Below, piece after piece: positions 50,530 through 61,713 of a stretch of 64,000 nt of DNA (the first letter of the stretch is position 1; every line of letters starts with the position of its first letter). Origin of the DNA: Papaver somniferum (lineage: Eukaryota; Streptophyta; Magnoliopsida; Ranunculales; Papaveraceae); contig NC_039365.1 of the NCBI RefSeq assembly GCF_003573695.1, positions 133,015,466-133,079,465 on the forward strand. The letters are read 5' to 3'. The notes under the pieces were generated by a model. The model did not search any database, was not told where the DNA came from, and saw only the letters and a list, made by a program, of their open reading frames with translations. The position numbers and the translations under genes were made by a program.

Positions 50530-51140
50530 GCAAATGGCAAGCCATGCCAGCCACATCTCCGCGCCAAAGGCATGCCAACCATGTCAGCCGCACCACCGTG
50601 CCAATGGCATGCATTGCCAGCCACATCTCCGCGCCAAAGGCATGCCGACCATGCCAGCCGCACCACCGTGCCAATGGCATGCCATGCCAGCCACATCTCC
50701 TTGCCAAAGGCATGCCAACCATGCCAGCCGCACCACCGTTCCTATGGCATGCCATGCCAGCCACATCTCTGCGCCAAAGGCATTCCAACCATGCTAGCCG
50801 CACCACCGTGCCAATGGCATGCCATGCCAGCCACATCTCCGCGCCAAAGGAATGCCAACCATGCCAGCCGCAGCACCGTGCCAATGGCATGCCATGCCAG
50901 ACACATCTCCGTGCCAAAGGAAAGCCGACCATGCCAGCCGCACCATTGTTCCAATGGCATGCCATGCCAGCCACATCTTCGCGCCAAAGGCATGCCGACC
51001 ATGCCAGCCGTACCACAGTGCCAATGGCATACCATGCCATCCACATCTTCGCGCCAAGGCATGCCAACCATGCCATCTGCACCACAGTGCCAATGGCATA
51101 TCATGCCAGCCACATCTCCGCGCCAAAGCCATGCCGGCCA
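50530..51140. repeat. 70-bp tandem repeats in LTR A, nine units
   Basis: GCGCCAAAGG recurs at 50561, 50631, 50701, 50771, 50841, 50911, 50981 and about 51051 and 51120, a 70-base period with few changes. Rich in GGCATGCC and CATGCC, so prone to secondary structure. Because 70 is not a multiple of three and stops are rare, all frames read long. Confidence 0.92.
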
Positions 51141-51149
51141 TACTACATG

Positions 51150-52170
51150 CCGCTGACTGCCAAACGAAGGGTTACAACAATCAACGACTATCCTTCTATC
51201 TGAGATGCATATCTCAGCCGTCCAAGTTCGCCACCTAACGCATGGAAACTTATGGCCCAAGGCCAAACATCATGGTTTTGCCAAAATCCTAATTTTGGCC
51301 GCGCCTAAAATATGCCAAAGCCATGCCGGCCCTACCACATGTCGCTGGCTTCCAAACGAAGGGTTGCAACAATCAACGGCTGCCCTTCCATCTAAGATGC
51401 AGATCTCAGCCTTCCAAGTTAGCCACCTAACGCATGGCAATTTCCGTCCCAAGGCCAAACATCACGGTTTTTCCAAAACCCTAATTTTGGCTGTGCCTAA
51501 AATATGCCAAAGCCATGTCGGCCCTACCACATGTCGCTGGTTGCCAAACGAAGGGTTGAAACAATCAACAGCTACCCTTCCATCTGAGATGCAGATCTAA
51601 GCCGTCCAAGTTCGCCACCTAATGCATGGCACTTCTGGCCCAATGCCAAACATCACGGTTTTGCCAAAACCCTAATTTTGGCCTCGCCTAAAAGGTGCCA
51701 AAGCCATGCCGGCCCTACCACATGCCGCTGGCTTCCAAAAGAAGGGTTGAAACAATCAACGACCACCCTTCCTTCTGAGATGCAAATATCATCCTTACAA
51801 TCTTGCCACCGAACGCATGACAACTTTTGGCCCAATCCCAAGCCCTAATTTTGGCCGCACCTAAACTATGCCAAAACCCTAGTTTTGGCCGCGCCTAAAC
51901 TACGCCAAAATCCTAGCTCGGCTGCGCCTAAACCATACCACTAGCTGCAAATGAAGGGTTGCAACAATCAACGGCCACCTTTCCTCCTAAGATACGAATC
52001 TCAGCCATACAAACTTGCCACCAAACGATTTGTGGTAATCTCTTGGCAACGACGCCAAAACCCTAATTTGGTCGTGCCAAGAGCATGCAAGCGCTGCAAC
52101 CATGCCGCTAGTTTCCAAACGAAGGGTTGCAACAATCCAAGGATACCCTTCCTTCTGATATGCAGATCTC
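51150..52170. repeat. About 190-bp tandem repeats in LTR A, six units
   Basis: CCAAACGAAGGGTT-like starts at about 51160, 51352, 51544, 51735, 51946 and 52117. Each is followed by CAACAATCAACG, ATCTGAGATGCAGATCT-like and ACCCTAATTTTGGCCGCGCC-like phrases. Confidence 0.85.
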
Positions 52171-52869
52171 ATCCGTACAAACCTGCCACTAAACGAATCG
52201 TGGAAATGTCTTGGCTGCGATGCTAACTCTTGGTCACGGCACCAACCTGGATACGATGCCTATTCTTTGGTCACGTCACCAACTTGGATACAAATGCCAA
52301 GTCCTTTGGCCACGCCACGCCACACGTAGCAACATGCTACACGTTTTCCACGAAAACACTCGAGACATCAAAACATGTCACAAACTGGGGGATGCTCGTC
52401 AGGGTATTGGTCTGGCGGTTTACAGCGTGCGGCGTACATTACGCCCGTTACAGGAAAGTGTCATAAGGGTGAGGCGATTAGTAAATACAATAAGTAATGG
52501 TGAAACATTTCCTTCATTATGGAAACATCAATTCCAGGTGTTACCCGTTACCATTTTCTTCCATTTAATCAACCGTTTCCACTTCTTACGTGACCAGGGT
52601 ACGTTTCGTTGCGACTTGTATAAATATGTCTCACCTATTTCCACCAAAGACAAGTTTTGGGGGTCAGGAGAATACAACACTCAGAAATCACTTGTTAGCT
52701 TTCTCATCTGTTAGCTTCCACTTTCTGATACAAGTCGTCAAACAACTACTCTTCCCGAATTAACTATTCTGGTCTCAACACTCTCTTCGCTTCCCTCCAT
52801 AGACCAAACTTTCTCCTTCGCTTTGTGACCGAAGCAAGTCTGGAATGGCCATTTCTTGGTTTAGGTTGG

Positions 52870-55661
52870 TGTTTGAGGGTGAAAACAGTTTCTGCTGGTT
52901 TCGGTAATTTCGTGTGTTGTGGGTGAGAAACGAGTCTAAACCCTAAACAATGTACTGCAAGGGAGTACTTTAGATTCGAGAGATCAATTTGTACAAATCC
53001 AGCCTAAACCAAGAAATGGCCTTTCCAGACTTGCTTCGGTCACAAAATGAAGGAGAAGGGTTGGTTTTGGGGAGCGAAGCGAAGAGAGTGTTGAGACCAG
53101 AATAGTTGATTCTGGAAGAGTACTTGTTTTGACTTGTATCAGAAAGCGTAAGCTAACAGATGAGAAATCTAATAGGTGATTTCTGAGTGTTGTATGCTCC
53201 TAACCCAAAACTTGTTGTTTGGTGGTAATAGATAAGACCTATTATACAAGTCGAAGTGAAACGTACTCTGGTCTCGTAAGAAATGGAAACAAATGAGTAA
53301 ATGGGAGGAGGTGGTAACCGGTAACGCCTGGAATTGATGTTCCATAATGAAGGAAAGCGTTTCACCATTACTCCATGTATTTACTAACCGCCTCATTCTT
53401 ATGACAGTGTCTTGTAACGGGCGTAGTGTACGTCGCACGCTGTAAACCGTCAAACTAATACCCTAATGAACATCCCCCAGTTTGTGACATGTGTTGATGT
53501 CTCGAGTGTTTTCGTGGAAAACATGTAGCATGTTGTTGCTGTTTTGCAAGTTGAGCTTGGGAGACTTGCCGGCTCGTGGTGACTCTCGACGGTCGAGATT
53601 TGTATCTTGAGAGGAAGGGTAGCCGTTGATTATTGCAACCCTTCGTTTGGTATCCAGCGGCATGGAAGCATGGCCGGCATGGCTTTGACATGGTTAGGCG
53701 TGGACAAGCTTGGATTTTGGCATAGTTTAAGTGCGGCCAAGAACTAGGGTTTTGGCATAGTTTGGGCGCGGCCAAAATTAGGGCTTGGTGTTGGGCCAAA
53801 GGTTTCCACGCGTTAGCTGGTGACCTTAGACGGCTAAGATCTGCATCTTAAATGGAAGGGTGGACGTTGATTGTCGCAACTCTTCGTTTTGGCAGCCAAC
53901 GACGTGGAGGAAAGGCTGGCATGGTTTTGGCATGCTTTGGACGCGGAGTTATGGCGCGGCATGCCATTGGCACATGCGGCATAGTTGGCATGCCTTGACG
54001 CGGAAAGGTTGCACGACATGCCATTGGAACATGTGGCATGGTTGGCATGCCTTGGCGTGGAGATGCGGCTGGCACGACATGCCATTGGCACATGTGGCAC
54101 GGTTAGCATGTCTTGGCGTGGCGATCTTGGACGGTTGAGATCTGTATCTCAGGTGGAAAGGTGGCCGTTGATTGTTGCAACCCTTCGTTTCGGCATCCGT
54201 GAAGGAAAGGTCGGTTTGGCATGGTTTTGGCGTGGCCAAGCTAGGATTTTGGCATAGTTTAGGCGCGACCAAAAACTAGGGTATTGACATAGTTTAGGCG
54301 CAGCCAAAATTTGGGCCAAAGGCTACCACGCGTTAGAAGGCGACCTTGGACGACTAAGATTTGCATCTCAGATGGAAGAGTGGTCGTTGATTGTTGCAAC
54401 CCTTCGTTTTGGCAGCGGTGAAGGAAAGGCCGGCATGGTTTAGGCGTGGCCAAGCTAGGGTTTTGGCATAGTTTGGGCGCGACCAAAATTTGGGACAAAG
54501 GATACACGCATTAGATGGCGACCTTAGACGGCTAAGATTTGCATCTCAGATAGAAGGGTGGTCGTTGATTGTTGCAACCCTTCGTTTTGGCAGCCGTGAA
54601 GGAAAGGCCGGCATGGTTTAGGCGTGGCCAAGCCAGGATTTTGGCATAGTTTAGGCGCGGCCAAAAACTAGGGTTTTGGCATAGTTTGGCGCGGACAAAA
54701 TTTGGGCCAAAAGCTACCACGCGTTAGCTGGCGACCTTGGACGGCTAAGAATTGCATCTCATATGGAAGGGTGGCCGTTGATTGTTACAACCCTTCATTT
54801 TGGCAGCCAGCGGCTTGAATGCATGGCCGACATGGCTTTGGCACGCGTTGGCGTGGAGACGTGGCTGACATGGTTTGCCATTGGCACGGTGGCGCGGTTG
54901 GCATGGTTGGCATGCCTTGGCGCGGAGACGTGGCTGGCATGGTTTAACATTGGCACGGTGGCACGACTGGAATGGTTGGCATGCCTTGGCGCGGAGACTT
55001 GGCTGGCATGGTTTGTCATTAGCACGGTGGCGCGGCTGGCATGGTTGGCATGCCTTTGCACGGAGACGTGGCTGGCATGGTTTTCCATTAACACGGTGGC
55101 GCGGCTGGCATGGTTTTCCATTGACACGGTGGCGCGGTTGGCATGGTTTCCATTCCTTGGCACGGAGACGTGGCTGGCATGGTGGTGCAGCTGGCATGGT
55201 TGGCATGCCTTGGCGCGGAGATATGGCTGGCACGGTATGCCATTGGCACATATGGTGCGGCTAGCATGGTTGGCATGCCTTGGCGCGGAGGTGTGGCTGG
55301 CACGGCATGCCATTGGAACATGTGGTGCGGATAACATGGTTGACATGCCTTGGCGCGGAGGTGTGGATTGCACGGCATGCCATTGGCACATGTGGTGCGG
55401 CTGGCATGGTTGGCATGCCTTGGCGCGAAGGTGTGGCTGGCACGGAATGTCGTTGGCACATGTGGTGCGGCTGGCATGGTTGGCATGCCTCGGTGCGGAG
55501 ATGTGGATGGCACGATATGCCATTGTCACATGTGGTGAGGCTGGCATGGTCGGCATGCCTTGGCGCGGAGGTGTGGCTGGAACGACATGCCATTGGCACA
55601 TGTAGTGTGGAAATTAGGGTTTGTCCTATCGAAACCCTAATTAGCATTAAAAAAGGTACCC
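52870..55661 (-). repeat. LTR B, Tat type, minus strand, inverted to LTR A
   Basis: On the minus strand it ends with CAGAAACTGTTTTCACCCTCAAACA (complement at 52870-52894), as Tat LTRs end. The conserved promoter part (53020-53460), the about 190-bp units (53570-54830) and the 70-bp units (54840-55610) follow in mirror order to LTR A. It stops at GGGTACC (about 55661), where LTR C interrupts it; LTR A has the matching GGGGTACC at about 50430. Confidence 0.8.
54840..55610. repeat. 70-bp tandem repeats in LTR B
   Basis: TTGGCATGCC recurs at about 54907, 54975, 55045, 55199, 55269, 55339, 55409, 55479 and 55549, with a rearranged part near 55090-55150. Complementary to the units in LTR A. ORFs here are repeat artefacts. 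Confidence 0.9.
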
Positions 55662-56671
55662 TGGTGTAAATGGGGAAAAACGGTTTGCTGGTTTTCTAGG
55701 AAAGTGGAGAGTCGAGCGTGCTGTGGAGACTCCTCAACCGAGCGAACTGCCGAACCTCACACAGATGCACCGCTACAAAGGGGGTGCTTAGATTCAGGAA
55801 ATCAATCTGTATGACTCCGGCCTAAACTAAGAGAATGGCCGTTCCAGAGTCAATTAGGTCGCAAAGAGGGAGATGCGTTGATCTGTAGGAGGGAAGCTGA
55901 GATTTGTGTGGGATCAGTGATGATCAAGGATTGTGGGTGTGTTGAAGGTTTCTGCAATATTGCTGAACTGCTGAAGTTGAGTTATGTGAATAAGTTTATA
56001 TCGATTTGTTGATGGATAATGATGATAATCGATGATTGATAATATCCCGATGTCCTCGATTTAGACTTATTTATATTGCCAGAATGATGTACCACTGATC
56101 CCTGTAAGTGTGACGTTTTCTTTAGCGAAAGAGTGGGAAAGTGGGAGATCGTGGTAAAGTCAGTTCCATATCGTGCGGAGACTTGACTGATCGTGCACCC
56201 ACTACTTTGCTAACTCTTTCAACCGTTTACACGACTTACACACATTTATCGTTGTGGATGATTCCACGTGCCGTAGACCGCCATACCAAAACCCTAAGTG
56301 ATTTCCTCCCATTTGTGACGTGATTGATATTTCACGAATCGTGGAGTCTGCAAGGCAGACGTGTATTAGTTAGTCAGTTGTTGACTGATTTAGACTGTGA
56401 GTCTAGTTTTGTTGAATCGAGCATAAGCGGTGAATGCTCAGTGATTCATGGATTGAACATGTAGTTCTCTGAGATGTCAATGAATTACTGACTAGAGCGA
56501 CTGAGCAAGTATTGTTCAACTCGATGAAACTTTGAATATTGAGATTTTTTCGAGAAATTGAGCAAGTATTGTTCAATTAGACGAATTTGATAATTTTGGC
56601 GTGCAACTGAGCAAGTGTTGCTCAATTCAACAAACTACTGATGAATTACTGAACATTGATGGTTGGATCAA

Positions 56672-57708
56672 GAGTTATTTAATGTTTGGGTCGTAAGTTT
56701 TAGTATGGTTCAGTATTTGGGTCCTAAGTTTGTCCAGTTTAGTGTTTGAGTCGTTGACCCGTTAGTCAACTAGGTTTTACGGTCAAACGGTTAAAAGAGT
56801 AAATGTCCGTTACGGTCTGTTATAGTCTTGAGGTTAACTTGTCATTCGTTTACCAAACCCTACGACTTGTACCGCATCTCACTCCTTCCTTTGTTCTTTC
56901 TCAACTGAAACGGCATCAGTTTACTTTGCAACAACTTATTCAGTACTCTTAAATCTATGACTTCATGTACCAATCTTCAGTACTCTCTACAAATATTTCT
57001 ACTTTTATCTCAAACAATTGTTAAGATTTTAATCTTGGGTTAATTTACACTTGTGGCGGTAGTGAGTGTTTATTAATTTAACAATCTAATGATTGTTAGG
57101 CTTTGTTGATAATCGACAGTAGTTAGTGGTGTTTACTGTTTACCAATCTAACAATCTATTGATTGTTTCTGCATTGGATGCATTAGAAGCAAAACAGTTT
57201 GGTGATTAAAGATCACTTGATCGTTTTCTGCACCCAAAATCTCATCTTCAAGAAACCTTTGCTTTTGGTGATCAGTTTTAAACTTTGAATAAAAACAATT
57301 CATAAGGAGCGCAACATATATAGCTTTGTTAACGGTGTACTCCATGAATGTTGATGTTGGATGGAAGAATGATCCTCTTATGGTTGTATGTAACAACATA
57401 CTTTTGGTTAAGAAACTTCATGAACTTGTGAAGTATAAATTGAAAGAATCTTAATCGGGAATTATAGATTTACATGGATTTTTGAGTTGCACTGAAGTTG
57501 TTCGCTGAAATTCCCAAGAACTTTCGATTCATATTTAAACAAATTTTAGGAGATGGCAAACGTGTAATAATGAACGTTAACTCACCTAACTGTTTGACTA
57601 CAATACATAGTTGACTAACGGGTCAACGACCCAAACACTAAAGTGGACAAAAATAGGACCCAAGCACTAAACCATACCAAAACTTACGACCCATACACTA
57701 AATAACTC
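56672..57708. mobile_element. Non-autonomous MULE, 1,037 bp, about 150-bp terminal inverted repeats
   Basis: Begins GAGTTATTTAATGTTTGGGT and ends with the near complement (ACCCATACACTAAATAACTC). The inverted similarity runs about 150 bases inward through GTCGTTGACCCGTTAGTCAACTA on each arm. The exact 9-bp duplication TTGGATCAA lies at 56663-56671 and 57709-57717. The interior has only an 83-codon minus-strand ORF (57399-57148) with no recognisable domain (FLEDEILGAENDQVIFNHQ), possibly captured host sequence. Confidence 0.9.
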
Positions 57709-58599
57709 TTGGATCAATATTCGAGCAACTGAGCAAGTATTGCTCAATTCGACGAATTATTTACTGGTGTCGTGACCCAATAAAATATTAATCAAAAATA
57801 TTGGTGAATTACCAAATATTATTAATTTGGATGTTGATTGCTGAATCAACATTATTTTGTGTTTGAACTTGCTCAGAATGGTGATTCGTGGAGCGTTTGT
57901 TCGAAACCCTAATTTTTATCAATCCTTCATCAATTGGTGAATTTCTGAAAATTGGTCATGAATGAGGAGGGACCGACCACATGGGATGATGAGCGTCCAT
58001 GGGTGCCCAGTGCTCGAATGATCACGCACCAGGGTCTCAGTTTGAGAGTTGGTGAAAGAACTATGATTAAATGCAGGTTTCATCATTCATTGAAATATTG
58101 TTGGATTCAACATTAGGTGATAAAACCTAGGTATGAGAGATGAGGACCGACCAAGAGAGCATGGGACCGGCTCTTGGTGGTCACGGGACCAGTTGTTGGT
58201 CATTTGGAGAATCCCCAGTTGGTTGGAGAGAGTTCAGGCCCAGTATGAGCAATTGAGCAAATTAGGTCAGAATTATGAAAACCTGTGAGACCGGCTTTGT
58301 GCAAGACCTAGGAATGACTCTGGTCGGTCATGAAGGCATGCACATGTTTCCGTGGTGTCCATATTTCCATACTGAGAGTTTCAATATTTTCTGATGCGCG
58401 TTCGAGCAACATAGTGAATTTTCAGAAGAGTTTCATCTTGACTGAGAATTCTCGATTTTTATTGGAATGAGAATGTATGCTTAATTCATCAATATTTTGA
58501 GAATATTAAAATAAAAGTGTTTTAATATTTAAAATTGTCGTGAGAGGCTAGCCAGTCGTGTGACTATGTTGGCTTTTGGTTTTTCATGATTTGAGCAAT

Positions 58600-59170
58600 A
58601 TTCGAGAAAATATGGAGAAATCATGAATTTTGCTCAAACCCAAGGAGTTTCATGAATTAAGGAAAATAATAATTATGAAAGATTAGGGATTGCAAGGTGT
58701 GGGACCGGCCATGGCTAGGGCATGGCTGGCTGGCTAGGTTGCCCGGTCCCACACACCTTTCCCTATTTTATTATTTTTCATGAATCCTTGAAGTTATGGA
58801 GAATCCTTGAAGTTATGGAGAATCCATGAGTTTTTGATGAAACAGAGGGGTTTCGTGAGATCAGGGAATAATAATTATAAAAATCTAAGGATTGTGAGGT
58901 GTGGGACCGGCCACGGCTTAGGCATGGCCAACTGGTTAGGTTGCCCGGTCCCGCACACCTCTCCTTATTTTATAATATTATTTCGTGAATCCACCAAGTT
59001 ATGGAGAATTCACGAGTTTTGCAAAAACAAGGAAAGTTGCTAAAACCAAGGAGTTTTCGTGAGTTCACGAAATAACAAAAAATAAGGAAAATAATGGGAG
59101 AGGCATGGACCGACCATGGCTAGGGCACGGCCGGTCGGCCGGATGGTGGGCCCGGCCCTGGGCGTCTCTT
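58600..59170. repeat. Three hairpin-forming units of about 210 bp
   Basis: Each unit has GGTGTGGGACCGGCCA(T/C)GGCT and, about 45 bases later, the complement CCCGGTCCCRCACACC, with A/T-rich arms beyond (AATAATAATTAT upstream, TATTTTATTATT downstream). Units start near 58615, 58830 and 59040; the third is the most diverged. Confidence 0.75.
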
Positions 59171-59429
59171 ATTATTTTATTAATATTTATTGTTTTCTCC
59201 TGTTTTGCGAAGGATTCCTCATTATTTCATATTTTTGGACACTCGTTCGTGCATCCGGGTGCTCAGTCGTGCATCATTGTCGAGTACACTCACACCATTT
59301 TTTGTGGGGCTTACTCAGTGATGGTCCAGATGCCCGGTTGTTGAGTATCTATTACTAATCTATGAATTCAGTGGAGAATAATCCATGAAACTAAGTAATA
59401 AAAATGAATAGTTGTTTATTATTAATTCG

Positions 59430-60115
59430 CAGGATCAGCTGTGGATTCGACTACGAATGCAGAATAATAAAACAAGCATTACCATACTATGGGATCGTGG
59501 ATTCGACCATAGAATCAGAGTAATTAATATTATCTATTACCATTTCACGAGATCAGTGGATTCGATCATGAAATCGGAGTAATGAGATAGCACAGTTGTT
59601 TTATTGTCATTCTATGAGATCAAGCCGTGGATTCGACCATGGAATATGAGCAATTGTTATTGCCAATCCATGGAATAGGAGCAATGGTTTATTTCCATTC
59701 CATGGGATCATGCGGTGGATTCGACCATGGAATGGGAGAAATAATAGATTATTCTAGGAATTCAGTAGTGAATGTCACAGAAGGATTAATATATTGCAGA
59801 AAAGATATTAACCAGTTAAAGCGTCACATCTATTCTGAATGGTGCATAGTCAGGGAGTCACGATGTTGTTTACGACCTGAAGGCGTTAGTGTTCTCAATC
59901 TACGGAGAACCGCCTGAATCTATGCACAGTCTCTCCACATAATTAGCGAACGGTGAGTGTCACCGACGTCCTGAAGGCGTCCGCCGCCCAACTATTCTTC
60001 TATGTGGAGGTGGGTCTCTCTCCTACAGTCAGGGAACAGTGAGTATCACCGATGTTCTGAAGGCGTTAAGCTCTCAATCTACGGAGAACCGCCCAAATAC
60101 TTTATTCTGCATAGA
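59430..60115. repeat. Tandem-repeat stretch at the 5' part of LTR C
   Basis: GTGGATTCGACCATGGAAT-like phrases recur at about 59441, 59498, 59556, 59627 and 59714. Two longer units with CTCAATCTACGGAGAACCGCC follow at 59894 and 60074. Confidence 0.75.
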
Positions 60116-60282
60116 GGTCACAAGGGAATGCCAGGGATCGAACGCTCAGCTGGTGGAGGCTTTTCGAAAACATATTCATCATGGCTTCGTAAAATATGAA
60201 TCGTTGCATGCCTGAAAGACGTTTCAAAAACATGCCTCATGATTTTACGGTTTTTTCCCTTTGTTGAAAATCCACCATCTAC

Positions 60283-60300
60283 TTTAAGTCCCCTGCTTAG
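60283..60300 (-). other. Polypurine tract of the LTR C element
   Basis: CTAAGCAGGGGACTTAA on the minus strand, the same as at 40503-40519. Confidence 0.75.
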
Positions 60301-61338
60301 TGAGGAACAATCATGTTCTGCAGTAAGCATTAAATGGTGATTTTCAGTCAACGAGATCAGTGGTTGAACTCGTTCTACAAAGGTATCGTCAGAATCCTCG
60401 ATTTGCTCCAATGGTGTCATGTACGAGCAAATGTTTGGGTGAGGACCCTGATGGTATGATAGAGTTTGATTTCGTGAGCACGGAGATGAAGCATCGCTGA
60501 TTTGGTCTGTTGAAAGTCCAGTTTTGGTCAGTTTAGTGTTTATGGGCTCGGCCAAAAAAAGGAAATCCTTGTTTTAGGAACAGACGTCCGTTCGTTAGTT
60601 TAAGAAACAAACAAAATAGACCTGAGTCTAATGACATAAAAAAATTTCTATGAGCTTTCATGAAAAATTTTATTTTTGAAAATATGCTCCTATTTCAAAG
60701 ACGGATGCTCGCATAAGGGAGAAAAATATATATTTTCAAATTTACGTGAGTTTCACGTTAAAAATATTTTTTGTAAAATCAATGTATTGATTTTGAACAA
60801 CTGTTGAAAGTAGAGAATCATACATGGTGAAATAATGTCTGAGTTTTCACAATTATAGAATGGACGTTTGTCCAATTTTGGAAAATCAGTGGATGTTCAC
60901 ACAGTAAAATTTACGTGGGTTGTTCATGGTTTTATGAATATCAATTTATGATTTTTGAGCAATTGCTGAAAGTAAACAATTGTATATGTGATGAAATAAT
61001 GTATGTATGAGTTTGGTGATTTTATAGTGTATACACACATGTAGAAAATCAACGAATGTTCACATGAAAGGTTATGTGAACTATTCATAGTTTTGTGAAA
61101 AGTCAGTGTTGAATCTAGAATGATAAGTTTTGCTCGTCTTCGCAGGTTTGAAGGAGTGAGCAAGTTTTCGAAGTTTCGTGTCATCACTAAAGTTTAGTGA
61201 AATCGTAAAATAGGTAAGATTTGGGGATTACCATTTTTGCAGACGCTGATGTGAGCATCTCTATTCCATGATTCATTATTTTGTTGAATCCTGCGCTTTG
61301 CATGAATGTTATGCATCTGTCACATCCACTTTGCAAGA
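60301..61338. other. AT-rich stretch, no protein recognised
   Basis: Contains two similar blocks with ATTTTTGAGCAAYTGYTGAAAGTA near 60790 and 60951, an about 160-bp imperfect direct repeat. May be promoter or leader of the antisense gene that follows. Confidence 0.4.
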
Positions 61339-61713
61339 ATGATTGACTCCCATGATGACACTTTCAAAGACGACATTTCCAGGGATGACATCTCTACGGA
61401 TGAAACTTTAAGAAATGGTACTCCTGGGACCTCTGAGTGATGGTGAGAGATCCTTCATACCGAGTTGTACTTCTGGTTATTTTATTAGCTTTACCGCAGG
61501 ATGATCGTATAGTGAAATCTCGGATCAATGTAGACTCCACGGAAATGGAAGAAAGTCTACGGGAGCGGATAACCCATAAGTAAGGACTACAAGAGGTTAG
61601 CAAATGACGTGCAGTCCCCAGCCGTTTCTTTGGTGATTTGTTAGCGCTCCTTCTGTCATGAATTTGACCGTGCAATTAGGATCACGAGACCAAGGTTTGT
61701 TATTTCTTTTCAG

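Larger units (their letters stand above)
50300..52864 (+). repeat. LTR A, Tat type, plus strand
   Basis: Starts TGTTGATGGTGGTTTTTAG, as the Tat LTRs at 33.3 and 40.5 kb do. It contains nine 70-bp tandem units (about 50530-51140), then about six 190-bp units (51150-52170). The conserved promoter part follows: GGTATTGGTCTGGCGGTTTAC at 52406 and TATAAATA at 52619-52626. Ends CCATTTCTTGGTTTAGG at about 52864, short of the expected terminus, where inverted LTR B begins. The multi-frame ORFs in the 70-bp units are not genes. Confidence 0.8.
55662..60281 (-). repeat. LTR C, Tat type, minus strand, 4.6 kb including a nested MULE
   Basis: On the minus strand it starts TAGATGGTGGATTTTC (mutated TG start) directly after a polypurine tract and ends CCCCATTTACACCA. 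It shares the U5 block (complement GCCTAAACTAAGAGAATGGCC at 55822) and promoter block (GTAGACCGCCATACC at 56273) with the other Tat LTRs. TATA box TATAAATA on the minus strand at 56075-56068. It contains a 1,037-bp MULE (56672-57708), GAGCAAGTATTG...CAATT repeats (56499-56640), three about 210-bp hairpin units (58600-59170) and TGGATTCGACCATG repeats (59433-59740). Confidence 0.75.

Noticed and set aside
50405..51266. Long overlapping ORFs (up to 233 codons) on both strands
   Set aside because: All lie in the 70-bp tandem units; low stop frequency in a GC-rich repeat explains them.
54745..55669. ORFs of up to 280 codons on both strands
   Set aside because: Mirror image of the previous case in LTR B; His/Trp/Ala-rich repeat translations without any domain.
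60118..60555. 145-codon minus-strand ORF across the polypurine tract
   Set aside because: Spans LTR and polypurine tract; no recognisable protein.
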